In this document: in pieces, positions 53,740 to 61,336 of the stretch
Layout: each line of letters begins with the position of its first letter
Numbering within the stretch: the stretch's first letter is position 1
NCBI RefSeq assembly: GCF_042682565.1
Contig: NZ_JBHUIC010000001.1
Strand: one strand, 5' to 3'
DNA: 64,000 nt
DNA from: Pistricoccus aurantiacus
Lineage (GTDB): Bacteria > Pseudomonadota > Gammaproteobacteria > Pseudomonadales > Halomonadaceae
Made by a program: the position numbers and the translations under genes
Notes under the pieces: model-generated
Told to the model about the DNA's origin: nothing
What the model saw: only the letters and a program-made list of their open reading frames with translations
Database searches by the model: none

Positions 53740-53784
53740 CCTTTCTCTATGGTGAATGCAGGCGAGCCCGAAGGGCTCTAGCAA

Positions 53785-54031
53785 TGGTGCTCAGTTTCTC
53801 TAAGCCCCTATGTATATATGCTGGTCTGTGAAGTTATTTTACAAAAATAAATAAAATAAATTTTATGGCAGGGGTAGGTGTTGGCGTAGCCAACGGGGGG
53901 GGACAGGACAGGAGACAAGCGAGACAGGCCCTAGGAGGCTCTGTGAGAGCTTGTAAGGGGGAGGCAGTGGGGTAGGGTAGGGTAAGCCCCTAGAAGCCCT
54001 TAGAGAGGCTTACAGAGGGCTTACGGAGGGG
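53785..54031. other. Non-coding segment 3' of int
   Basis: Contains an A/T-rich patch (about 53828-53866), probably the promoter of the five-gene operon, then a GC-richer folded segment (about 53930-54025) with repeated AGCCCCTAG, AAGCCCTTAG and AGGGCTTA words. The segment resembles the one at 48590-48680 in word content. Confidence 0.45.
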
Positions 54032-54991
54032 TTAATCAATGAGTGGGAGAACATCTCTGGCATTCAAGTGTGAGTACCTAGCCACACTCCTGACATCTCT
54101 ATGGCCACTTACCATCATGATCTGAGCATTATTGAAACCTTTCTTGGCTACGTTGGTGATACGAGTATGTCTAAGCTGATGGAGTCTAACGTCATCACCT
54201 AGACCAGCCTCCTCTCTCGCTCTCTTAACGGCTACGGATACGCTGTTAGGTAACACCTTGAAGAGTTTTCCTTGAGGGGACCTGGCAAGCGCCTCTCTCA
54301 ATAGCTCAACAGCTCTCTTCGTAAGGGGAACAGATCGAGTACCGTTCTTCCCATCCACCACGTCAGCTATACGTTCATCCAAATGGACACAGGAGGGCGT
54401 AAGCTTGACAATCTCTGACCTACGCATAGCTGTCTCGTACGCTAGCTCTACAACAAGAGCCATAAGGGGAGAGAGCTTACCAAGGAGCCTGTCTAGTTCC
54501 TCTCGGCTCACCACCTTATCGCTTGGTCTGGACTCCCTTGGTAGGGCTATACGCTCTACCGGGTTGGTCAAAGGTAAACCTTTTCCCTCTTCCAGAAGCA
54601 TGTCCCTCTGAGCGTAACGGAAGAGTCTGGACATGAAGGAAAGCTCTTGCCTGCATGAGGAGGGCTTCACTTGCCTAAGCCTCTTGAGCTTATACTCATT
54701 GGCTTGTTTAGGTGTTATCTCTTGTAGCGGTTGAGGGAAAGCCACTCCAAGCTGTCTCACTATTCGTACTCCATTCCGATAGGAGGGCTTGCCTCTCAAC
54801 CTATCCTCGCAATAGAGGGAACCTACTGAGGAGAGCGTATGGACAAGAGGGGCCTTTGCCTCTTCCTCCATCCGTATAGCCCATTGCTCAGCTTCTTCCC
54901 TTGTAGCGAAAGAAGAACTCTTAGCAGTCTGCCCCTTGAGCCTAACCTGTACATTCCACTTACCGCTCTTGAGTTGTCTTATTGAAGCCAT
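54032..54991 (-). CDS. int: Tyrosine recombinase (integrase) of the element
   Basis: 319 residues. N-terminal arm-binding domain (SGKWNVQVRLKGQ, about 8-20), SAM-like core-binding region, and a C-terminal catalytic domain. Catalytic residues appear in order: Arg in AMRRSEIVKL, Lys in VVDGKNGTRSVPL, HxxR in HQLRHTRI, His in SGHRDVRS and Tyr in VARYSHL. It reads away from the right repeat, with its start about 95 bp from it, as is usual for int genes at their att site. Presumed to drive integration at narL and excision. Confidence 0.93.
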   Translation of the reverse strand: MASIRQLKSGKWNVQVRLKGQTAKSSSFATREEAEQWAIRMEEEAKAPLVHTLSSVGSLYCEDRLRGKPSYRNGVRIVRQLGVAFPQPLQEITPKQANEYKLKRLRQVKPSSCRQELSFMSRLFRYAQRDMLLEEGKGLPLTNPVERIALPRESRPSDKVVSREELDRLLGKLSPLMALVVELAYETAMRRSEIVKLTPSCVHLDERIADVVDGKNGTRSVPLTKRAVELLREALARSPQGKLFKVLPNSVSVAVKRAREEAGLGDDVRLHQLRHTRITNVAKKGFNNAQIMMVSGHRDVRSVARYSHLNARDVLPLID

Positions 54992-55008
54992 AGCTAGAGA
55001 CTCCGTCT

Positions 55009-55036
55009 CGCATAGTGTGAACGAAAGTTCTCTAGG
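55009..55036. repeat. Right terminal inverted motif
   Basis: Contains CATAGTGTGAAC and GTTCTCTAGG. Reversed, it gives CCTAGAGAAC, then GTTCACACTATGCG, the same blocks as 48022-48046. It lies between the int start and the right repeat. Candidate arm-type integrase site. Confidence 0.7.
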
Positions 55037-55084
55037 TCCACGTCAAGCCCAGGCGAGTGAAGAGGCGTAGCCTCAAGCTCTAGC

Positions 55085-55162
55085 CATCTGCTCAAGAAGC
55101 TCAATCTGCGCTCCCGAGTGGAAGCGGCGGTCTGGGCGGTGCAGGCGGGCATCGAGGGTTGA
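55085..55162 (+). pseudogene. Displaced native 3' end of narL with right repeat (attR)
   Basis: 55085-55140 is the second copy of the 56-bp repeat. The reading frame continues LRSRVEAAVWAVQAGIEG and stops at 55160-55162. This is what narL would end with if the element were absent. It has no start or ribosome-binding site and is not expected to be translated. Confidence 0.88.
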
Positions 55163-55461
55163 AGGCTACGCTATCTAGCCATGGTTATCGTGGATACCTC
55201 TAAAAAGCATTGCTTCCGCGGAAGACACGAAACCTGATGAAGCATCGAACAAAAAACGCTTTGCCAACAAGCAGATGAAATACATCTTAGTCTATCCCTA
55301 AAGTGGTATCTGTCTGCTTTTACAGTCTTTTTCGTCAGTTCCCCCGCTTGCGCATAGGGCGTATCTTTCGCCCCAAAGCCTTGCTCTTGATCTTGCTCAA
55401 GATACGACCCTTGTTCAAGACACGGCGGGGCATCTTGCAAGCTCAGCGATAGGGGGAAACC
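55163..55461 (+). promoter_or_regulatory. Promoter region of the narK transporter gene
   Basis: About 300 bp without a gene between the displaced narL end and narK. It holds a perfect NarL heptamer TACCTCT at 55195-55201 and an FNR box at 55387-55400. With narL now separated by the element, this region must drive narK alone. GGGGG precedes the ATG at 55462. Confidence 0.6.
55387..55400 (+). promoter_or_regulatory. FNR/ANR box
   Basis: TTGAT-CTTG-CTCAA matches the TTGAT-N4-ATCAA consensus at 9 of 10 positions. At 62-75 bp before the narK ATG it suits anaerobic activation with a transcription start near 55435. Confidence 0.8.
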
Positions 55462-57105
55462 ATGACCGGAAAGAATCTGGAACTCGAGCGCGAAAGCGCT
55501 TCGAGCGGCGGCTTGAAGCGCGCCAATGCCGATATCGAGCACTGGGATGTCGAAGACGAAAGCTTCTGGCAGAGCCAAGGCAATAAGATCGCCACCCGCA
55601 ATCTGTGGATCTCGATTCCCAGCCTGCTGATGGGTTTCGCGGTCTGGTTGATGTGGGGCATGATCACTACCCAGATGCGCAACCTGGGCTTCGACTTCAC
55701 GGTGGATCAGCTTTTCACCTTGACCGCCATCGCTGGTCTCGCCGGTGCCACCCTGCGCATTCCCGCCTCCTTCATGATTCGCATCGCTGGCGGACGCAAC
55801 ACCATCTTCCTGACGACCGCCCTGCTGATGATACCGGCGCTGGGCACCGGCATCGCGCTGATGAACCCCGAAACACCGTTATGGATCTTTCAGGCCCTGG
55901 CGCTGCTCTCCGGCATCGGCGGCGGCAACTTCGCCTGCTCCATGAGCAACATCTCGACCTTCTATCCCAAGAAGCAGCAGGGCTACGCCCTGGGCATGAA
56001 CGCAGGGCTGGGCAACTTCGGCGTCACCACCATGCAGATTCTGATTCCGCTGGTGATGACCGTGGGCCTGTTCGGCGCCCTGGCCGGTGATCCCATGGAA
56101 CTGACCCGGGCCAGCGGTACCCTGATCGGGCGTATCGAAGCTGGCACCGACACCTGGATCCAGAACGCCGGCTTCATCTGGCTGGTATTCCTGATTCCGC
56201 TGGCCTTCGCCGGCTGGTTCGGCATGAACAACCTGCGTACCGTCACGCCGCATCCCGGCACGCCGGCCGCCGCCTTCGGCAAGATCCTGGGGCTGTACGC
56301 ACTGGGGGTTGTCGCCACGGTGGTCGGCATGGTCGCCCTGGAGTGGATCAACATGTGGCTGGCGCTGCCTATCACCATCTTGTTGACCCTGGGGCTGCTG
56401 CTGTTGCTGCCGGGCACCATCAAGACCAACATCAAGACCCAGTACGCCATCTTCCGTGACAAGCACACCTGGGCGATGACAGCCATCTACACCGCCACCT
56501 TCGGCTCCTTCATCGGCTTCTCCGCGGCGCTGCCCCTGTCCATCACCGTCATCTTTGGCAACATGATGGAAGTCGCCGCGGACGGCAGCATGACCCGAGT
56601 GGTCAATCCGGATGCCCCCAGCGCCCTGACCTGGGCCTGGATGGGGCCTTTTGTCGGCGCCCTGATTCGCCCGGTGGGCGGCTGGATTTCCGACAAGCTC
56701 GGCGGTGCCATCGTCACCCAGGTCATCTCGGTAATCATGGTGGCCGCCTCCGCGGCGGTGGGCTATGTGATGATGCTGGCTTACAACGCTACAGATCCGA
56801 ACCAGTACTTCTGGATGTTCCTGTTGCTGTTCATCGTGCTGTTCGCCGCCAGCGGCATTGGCAACGGCTCCACCTTCCGCAGTATCGGCGTGATCTTTAA
56901 CGTGCAGCAGAAGGGCCCGGCGCTGGGCTGGACCTCCGCCGTAGCCGCCTACGGCGCCTTCATCGCGCCTCGGGTGATGGGCGAGCAGATCAAGGCCGGC
57001 ACCCCTGAAATGGCCATGTATGGCTTCGCCGTCTTCTACGCTGTGTGCCTGGTCATCAACTGGTGGTTCTATCTGCGCAAGGATGCCTACGTGAAGAATC
57101 CCTGA
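55462..57105 (+). CDS. narK: Nitrate/nitrite transporter, NarK2 type
   Basis: MFS protein of 547 residues with 12 or more transmembrane segments and a 45-residue hydrophilic N-terminal extension. The nitrate-signature region CSMSNISTFYPKKQQGYALG, then MNAGLGNFGVTTMQ, resembles E. coli NarK, the nitrate/nitrite antiporter type. It is longer than E. coli NarK through loops between helices (for example residues 200-240). Its own FNR box lies upstream and a strong terminator follows. Confidence 0.9.
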   Translation: MTGKNLELERESASSGGLKRANADIEHWDVEDESFWQSQGNKIATRNLWISIPSLLMGFAVWLMWGMITTQMRNLGFDFTVDQLFTLTAIAGLAGATLRIPASFMIRIAGGRNTIFLTTALLMIPALGTGIALMNPETPLWIFQALALLSGIGGGNFACSMSNISTFYPKKQQGYALGMNAGLGNFGVTTMQILIPLVMTVGLFGALAGDPMELTRASGTLIGRIEAGTDTWIQNAGFIWLVFLIPLAFAGWFGMNNLRTVTPHPGTPAAAFGKILGLYALGVVATVVGMVALEWINMWLALPITILLTLGLLLLLPGTIKTNIKTQYAIFRDKHTWAMTAIYTATFGSFIGFSAALPLSITVIFGNMMEVAADGSMTRVVNPDAPSALTWAWMGPFVGALIRPVGGWISDKLGGAIVTQVISVIMVAASAAVGYVMMLAYNATDPNQYFWMFLLLFIVLFAASGIGNGSTFRSIGVIFNVQQKGPALGWTSAVAAYGAFIAPRVMGEQIKAGTPEMAMYGFAVFYAVCLVINWWFYLRKDAYVKNP

Positions 57106-57134
57106 TAGTTGCCGCGTGACTTTTACCTTTGTTC

Positions 57135-57162
57135 TGGGCCCCCTGACGGGGCCCAAGTTTTT
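57135..57162 (+). terminator. Rho-independent terminator after narK
   Basis: Arms TGGGCCCC and GGGGCCCA around CTGAC, with TTTTT at 57158-57162. It separates the two narK genes into different transcripts. Confidence 0.92.
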
Positions 57163-57239
57163 ACAGTGAGCATCCAGTGAAAAAGCGCTACCTCCAAAGT
57201 GATAGCATCGAATTCATAAGAGGCAGGCGCCCGAATTAC

Positions 57240-57253
57240 TTGACGTATATCAA
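57240..57253 (+). promoter_or_regulatory. FNR/ANR box
   Basis: TTGAC-GTAT-ATCAA, 9 of 10 to consensus, centred about 71 bp before the ATG at 57318. A -10-like GAGAAT lies near 57273-57278, a suitable distance for class II activation. Confidence 0.8.
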
Positions 57254-57317
57254 TATTCCTATGTCGGAGCGTGAGAATCTGACAACGTCTTAGCCACTCC
57301 CAGTGAGGAGACCACCC

Positions 57318-58673
57318 ATGAACCACCTCGAAGGGGTAACCCGGCCGCAACAGTACCGGGCCCTGTCTCTCAGTACCCTGGCGTTCACCACCTGCTTTGC
57401 GGTGTGGACAATCTTTTCCATCATCGGCGTGCAGATCAAGCAGGATCTCGGCCTCAACGAAACCCAGTTCGGCATTCTGGTGGCCACGCCGATACTTACC
57501 GGCTCCATCAGTCGCATCTTTCTGGGGATCTGGACCGAACAGCTCGGCGGTCGTCGGGTCTTCAGCGTGCTGATGCTGGTCACCGCCCTGTGCGTCTTCC
57601 TGCTTTCCTACGTCGAGTCCTACCTGATGTTTCTGGTGGCCGCCCTGGGCGTGGGCCTGGCCGGGGGTTCCTTCATCGTCGGTATCGCCTACACCTCCTA
57701 CTGGTTCGAGAAGGAAAAACAGGGTACCGCCCTGGGCATCTTCGGCGCCGGAAACGCGGGAGCCGCGATCACCAATTTCGCCGCGCCCTTTCTGCTGCTG
57801 GCGGTAGGCTGGGAACAGACCGCGGTGGTCTATGCCATCGTGCTGACGATCATCGCGGTGATCTTCTGGGTCTTTACCAAGGAGGATCCGCTGACCCGCT
57901 CGCGGCGTGGTCAGGGTGGCAAGGCCACTTCCGCCATGGCGCAGCTGCAGCCTCTCAAGCATGTCCAGGTATGGCGTTTCTCTCTCTACTACTTCTTCGT
58001 CTTCGGCGCCTTTGTCGCCCTGGCCTCCTACCTGCCCCGCTACTATGTGGGCGCCTACGAAGTAAGCATCGCCGTGGCGGGCACCCTGGCGGCGCTCTAT
58101 ACCCTCCCCGGCAGCGTATTTCGCGCCCTGGGCGGCTGGATGTCGGATCGCTACGGTGCTCGAGCGATCATGTACCTGACCTTCATCGCTTCGCTGATCT
58201 GCCTGTTTCTGCTGGCCTATCCCGAGACCAGTTACGTGGTGCAGGGCAAGGAAGGCGAGATCGCCTTCACCCTGGCCATGCCGCTGTGGGGGGTGGTGGT
58301 ACTCACCGTGCTGCTGGGTTTCTTCATGTCCTTGGGCAAGGCGGCGGTGTACAAGCACATTCCGGTCTACTATCCCCAGAACGTGGGCTCCGTCGGCGGT
58401 CTGGTGGGCATGATCGGCGGCCTGGGGGGTTTCTTCCTGCCGATCCTGTTCGGTGCGGTGCTCGATCTCACCGGGGTCTGGACCAGTTCCTACATGGTGC
58501 TGTTCGTGCTGGTGGCGGTGTCGCTGATCTGGATGCACGGGGCGATCCGTCGCATGGAGCGTCAGCGGGTGCCGGAACTCAGCGAGGAGCGCTTCCGCTA
58601 TCTGCCGGAGATCCAGGAACCGGCAGCGAGTCACGCCAGGCAGCAGCAGGAGTTACGTCCCAAGCAGACTTGA
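57318..58673 (+). CDS. narK1: Nitrate/proton symporter, NarK1 type
   Basis: MFS protein of 451 residues with 12 predicted transmembrane segments. The motif GGSFIVGIAYTSYWFEKEKQ followed by GTALGIFGAGNAGAAITN is typical of NarK1. ATG 57318 (MNHLEGVTRP) follows GAGGAG; a GTG at 57303 is in frame but has no such site. NarK1 and NarK2 types often occur as a pair or fusion; here they are adjacent but separately controlled. It lies downstream of an FNR box. Confidence 0.9.
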   Translation: MNHLEGVTRPQQYRALSLSTLAFTTCFAVWTIFSIIGVQIKQDLGLNETQFGILVATPILTGSISRIFLGIWTEQLGGRRVFSVLMLVTALCVFLLSYVESYLMFLVAALGVGLAGGSFIVGIAYTSYWFEKEKQGTALGIFGAGNAGAAITNFAAPFLLLAVGWEQTAVVYAIVLTIIAVIFWVFTKEDPLTRSRRGQGGKATSAMAQLQPLKHVQVWRFSLYYFFVFGAFVALASYLPRYYVGAYEVSIAVAGTLAALYTLPGSVFRALGGWMSDRYGARAIMYLTFIASLICLFLLAYPETSYVVQGKEGEIAFTLAMPLWGVVVLTVLLGFFMSLGKAAVYKHIPVYYPQNVGSVGGLVGMIGGLGGFFLPILFGAVLDLTGVWTSSYMVLFVLVAVSLIWMHGAIRRMERQRVPELSEERFRYLPEIQEPAASHARQQQELRPKQT

Positions 58674-58694
58674 AAAGGAAGGAAACGTCAAAAC

Positions 58695-58716
58695 GACGCC
58701 GCCCTCGGGCGGCGTC
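58695..58716. terminator. Bidirectional terminator
   Basis: Perfect arms GACGCCGCCC and GGGCGGCGTC around TC. A T-rich stretch follows on plus and GTTTT on minus, between convergent narK1 and the CMD-family gene. Confidence 0.8.
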
Positions 58717-58742
58717 ATCATTTCACGTTAGGCTCTCGGCTC

Positions 58743-59060
58743 TCAATCCTCGGTGACATCCTCGATCCAGGTCATGGCGGCGACCGCGGCAGGAAAGCCC
58801 AGGGTTGGAATCGACAGCATCGCCACCTGCTTGAGTTCCTCGGCGCTGATGGACTCCCGACGAGCACGGCGCGCATGAGAATGCACCGCTCCTTCGGAAC
58901 GTGCCCCCACCGCCAAGGCCAGCTTGACCAGGCGGCGAGTCCGCTCGTCCAGAGGTCCGGCATTGGCGCAGGCTTCGCCCAGCTGCGCGTAGGCCTGCCA
59001 GATGTCGGGATACTGCTCGGCCACTTCGCCGGCACCGGAAGGCAGTTGTTCGTGACTCAT
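58743..59060 (-). CDS. Carboxymuconolactone decarboxylase (AhpD-like) family protein
   Basis: 105-residue helical protein with the CMD-family core RRLVKLALAVGARSEGAVHSHARRA. The CxxC of true AhpD peroxidases is replaced by S-x-x (VHSHARRA), while Glu and His of the CMD relay remain. So it is unlikely to be a thiol peroxidase and its reaction is unknown. Several relatives occur beside denitrification genes. No signal peptide. Convergent with narK1. Confidence 0.8.
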   Translation of the reverse strand: MSHEQLPSGAGEVAEQYPDIWQAYAQLGEACANAGPLDERTRRLVKLALAVGARSEGAVHSHARRARRESISAEELKQVAMLSIPTLGFPAAVAAMTWIEDVTED

Positions 59061-59116
59061 ATGACGTTTCCTTCTCTGCTGTGTATGAAAGCGTGTCTAT
59101 CCGACTATACCCCAGC

Positions 59117-59500
59117 TTAAGCCAGCCAGGACCAGGGAGCATGACGCACCGCCGCACCAATGATATAGACGAAGATGACGATGGCGACAATCGCCGCCAG
59201 ACCGCGAGCCCTGGGCGTCTTGCCGCGCTTGATGGCGATGGTGCCCACCAGGATATAAAGCAGCAACCCCAGCAGCTTGGCGGCGAGCCAGGGCGCTCGC
59301 CAGGGCCAGGCCTGCAGCAGTACCATCAGCCACACCCCAAGCCCCAGCAGCGCGGTGTCGATGACATGCGGGGCCACCCTGACCCAGGGGCGCTGCAACC
59401 ATGGCGATTCCCGCACGCTCCACCAGGCGCGTACCGTGAAGAACGTGATGCTCAGCAGCGCGGCGATAACGTGCAAATGCTTGACGAGAAAATAACTCAT
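59117..59500 (-). CDS. SirB2-family membrane protein
   Basis: 127 residues with four transmembrane helices. The N-terminus MSYFLVKHLHVIAALLSITF and the HVIDTALLGLGVWL segment match the SirB family. The His residues in the first and third helices might bind heme, by analogy with small membrane cytochromes, but this is not established. It is found often beside nitrate or NO genes. Confidence 0.8.
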   Translation of the reverse strand: MSYFLVKHLHVIAALLSITFFTVRAWWSVRESPWLQRPWVRVAPHVIDTALLGLGVWLMVLLQAWPWRAPWLAAKLLGLLLYILVGTIAIKRGKTPRARGLAAIVAIVIFVYIIGAAVRHAPWSWLA

Positions 59501-59618
59501 GAACTTTACCTTGAATCAGGTCAGGGCCTGGCGCGGAAATACGTAATAGGATGCTCGCTCAATCATCGCCATCTGCTGCGCGGGATCAACCCGTCATCGA
59601 AAAAAAGGAAAGCGTATC

Positions 59619-60089
59619 ATGGAGTTTGCTCTGGCCCGGGTCATTCATGTGCTCGCCGTCGTGCTATGGATCGGCGGCGTGGCCATGGTCACCACCGTAC
59701 TGCTGCCGGCGGTCAAACGCCTGAAAGTCCCCGAGGAACGGGTGGAATTCTTCGAAAAACTCGAGGCGCGCTTCGCCTGGCAGTCGCGCATTACCACTCT
59801 GCTTGCCGGCCTGAGCGGTTTCTACATGCTGCACGTCATCGGCTGGGAGCGCCTGACGCTGCCCGGCTACTGGTGGCTGCACGCGATGATCGGCGTCTGG
59901 CTGCTCTTTACCCTGATGCTGTTCGTGTTCGAACCGCTGTTTCTGCATCGCTGGTTTCACCAGCGCGCGATCAAGGCCCCGGAAGCCACCTTCCGACTGA
60001 TCCAGACGATGCACTGGATCCTGCTCGGCATCAGCCTGATCACCATTGCCGGCGCCGTGGCGGGTAGCCATGGATGGCTGTGGTTCTAG
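59619..60089 (+). CDS. CopD-like four-helix membrane protein
   Basis: 156 residues with four hydrophobic helices: FALARVIHVLAVVLWIGGVA starts it, and TMHWILLGISLITIAGAVAG ends it. The pattern is that of the CopD/DUF2269-like small membrane proteins. Conserved His residues (RVIHVL, WLHAMI, MHWILL) could bind heme or copper. It is divergent from sirB2 and its stop overlaps the stop of nnrS (convergent, 4 bp). Function unknown, possibly in NO or heme metabolism. Confidence 0.65.
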   Translation: MEFALARVIHVLAVVLWIGGVAMVTTVLLPAVKRLKVPEERVEFFEKLEARFAWQSRITTLLAGLSGFYMLHVIGWERLTLPGYWWLHAMIGVWLLFTLMLFVFEPLFLHRWFHQRAIKAPEATFRLIQTMHWILLGISLITIAGAVAGSHGWLWF

Positions 60090-61309
60090 CCATCCTTGCC
60101 ATCCACCCGGGCGGTGAGTAATGGCTTGGTATAGAGCATCACGAATACCGCGTAGGCAAGACACCAGAGCAGGATGCTCAGACTCAGCATCCAGTGAGTG
60201 ACCTGGGGCAACAGGGCGGGAATCAGCGCGCGAGACACGGCGGCGGCCAGCATCAGACCGAGCGCCAGGCCGATGCCGGGCAGGGTTTCGATAGGCCGGC
60301 CGGTATGGCCGAGAGACACCCGGGAAATCATCGCAAGAATCATGGTGCCCATGCCGCCGACGGTCAGTGCATGAATCCCCAGGCTGGCGGGCAATAGCCC
60401 CAGGGCCGCGAAGCCGAACAGGATAAAGCCTAGTGCCACGAAGCTATAGCTGCCATGCAAGCCCCAAAGCAACGGCTCCCCCCAGGTACGCCACCCTTCC
60501 CAGCGCGCCAGGCGCCAGAAATTGGCAAATCCCGCCGTTAGGGCGACGACGGCGACGACGACGTCTGGCAAGGCGAGCCCCACCACCGCCAGCAGCTCGA
60601 TCCCTATCAGCGCCGCCACGGAGCCGATCGCCAGTCTTTCCAGCACCGGAAGCGGCGCGGGTTTCTGACGTTTCAAGCGTAGCGAGGTAAAGAAAGGAAT
60701 GACCCGACCACCGAGAATGACCATCAGCATGCCGAACAACAGTACCGCCAGATAAGCCCCCTGGCGTACCAGTTCGCCATCCGCCCGATTGAGCCCCCAA
60801 TGCATCAGCGCATTGGCGATGACCAGCAAACTCAGTACCGGCAGAAAGATCAGATTGCGCCACTGCTTGACGCGAATCACCAGTCGCGCCATGACCAGCG
60901 CCACCAAAGGCAGGAAGGCCAGATCCACCAAGGCGATAAGCCAAGGCGCCGGGCTGCCCAGAGCGTCGGGAAATGCCAGCAGCAGACGTCCGACCAGCCA
61001 TACCGCGACCAAACCCAGCAGCGGCCAGCCCTTGATGCTGGGCTGACCGGTCCAGTTCTGCACCGCGGTGAGCAGAAAACCGCTGACTATGGCGGCGACG
61101 AAGCCGAACAGCATCTCGTGCTGATGCCACCACAGCATGCCGCCCACCGGCTCGATCAGCAGCGTTCCATGCCAGAAACCGCCCCAGGCCAGCATGGCCA
61201 GCAGACTGAACAGGACGCCGAACAGAAACAGCGGTCGAAACGCCAGCCGCCATAGCGGCATGACCTGGGTAAGACGAATTGACAAGGACAAGCTGCGCTC
61301 CGTGGCCAT
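60086..61309 (-). CDS. nnrS: NnrS family protein
   Basis: Membrane protein of 407 residues with about 12 hydrophobic segments. The NnrS pattern is clear: WRLAFRPLFLFGVLFSLLA, WWHQHEMLFGFVAAIVSGFL and the C-terminal TVGGMGTMILAMISRVSLGH. NnrS binds heme and copper in Rhodobacter and protects Vibrio against nitrosative stress, apparently by limiting iron loss to NO. It is 27 bp after hmp on the same strand, so it is probably in one NO-responsive operon. Confidence 0.92.
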   Translation of the reverse strand: MATERSLSLSIRLTQVMPLWRLAFRPLFLFGVLFSLLAMLAWGGFWHGTLLIEPVGGMLWWHQHEMLFGFVAAIVSGFLLTAVQNWTGQPSIKGWPLLGLVAVWLVGRLLLAFPDALGSPAPWLIALVDLAFLPLVALVMARLVIRVKQWRNLIFLPVLSLLVIANALMHWGLNRADGELVRQGAYLAVLLFGMLMVILGGRVIPFFTSLRLKRQKPAPLPVLERLAIGSVAALIGIELLAVVGLALPDVVVAVVALTAGFANFWRLARWEGWRTWGEPLLWGLHGSYSFVALGFILFGFAALGLLPASLGIHALTVGGMGTMILAMISRVSLGHTGRPIETLPGIGLALGLMLAAAVSRALIPALLPQVTHWMLSLSILLWCLAYAVFVMLYTKPLLTARVDGKDG

Positions 61310-61336
61310 GGCGACGAATCCTCAAATAACGGCGGC

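Larger units (their letters stand above)
47977..55084. mobile_element. Integrative element inserted in narL
   Basis: About 7.1 kb (7164 bp counting one repeat copy) between the two 56-bp repeats. It is markedly lower in GC than the flanks, uses different codons (many TAT, AAG, TCT, AGG-type words), and all genes run on minus. It encodes a tyrosine recombinase at its right end, a winged-helix protein, an HNH/AP2 protein, an SF2-like ATPase with helix-turn-helix, and six unknown small proteins. No virion structural, conjugation, toxin or resistance gene was recognised. Best reading: a phage satellite or other minimal integrative element; the class is unknown. Confidence 0.88.

Noticed and set aside
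48010..55084. CRISPR array or tRNA gene in the element
   Set aside because: Repeats are too few and irregular for CRISPR, and no cloverleaf was seen; the integration site is narL, not a tRNA.
55879..57156. Minus-strand frame of 425 codons opposite narK
   Set aside because: Gly/Asp/His/Gln-rich nonsense typical of antisense to a membrane transporter.
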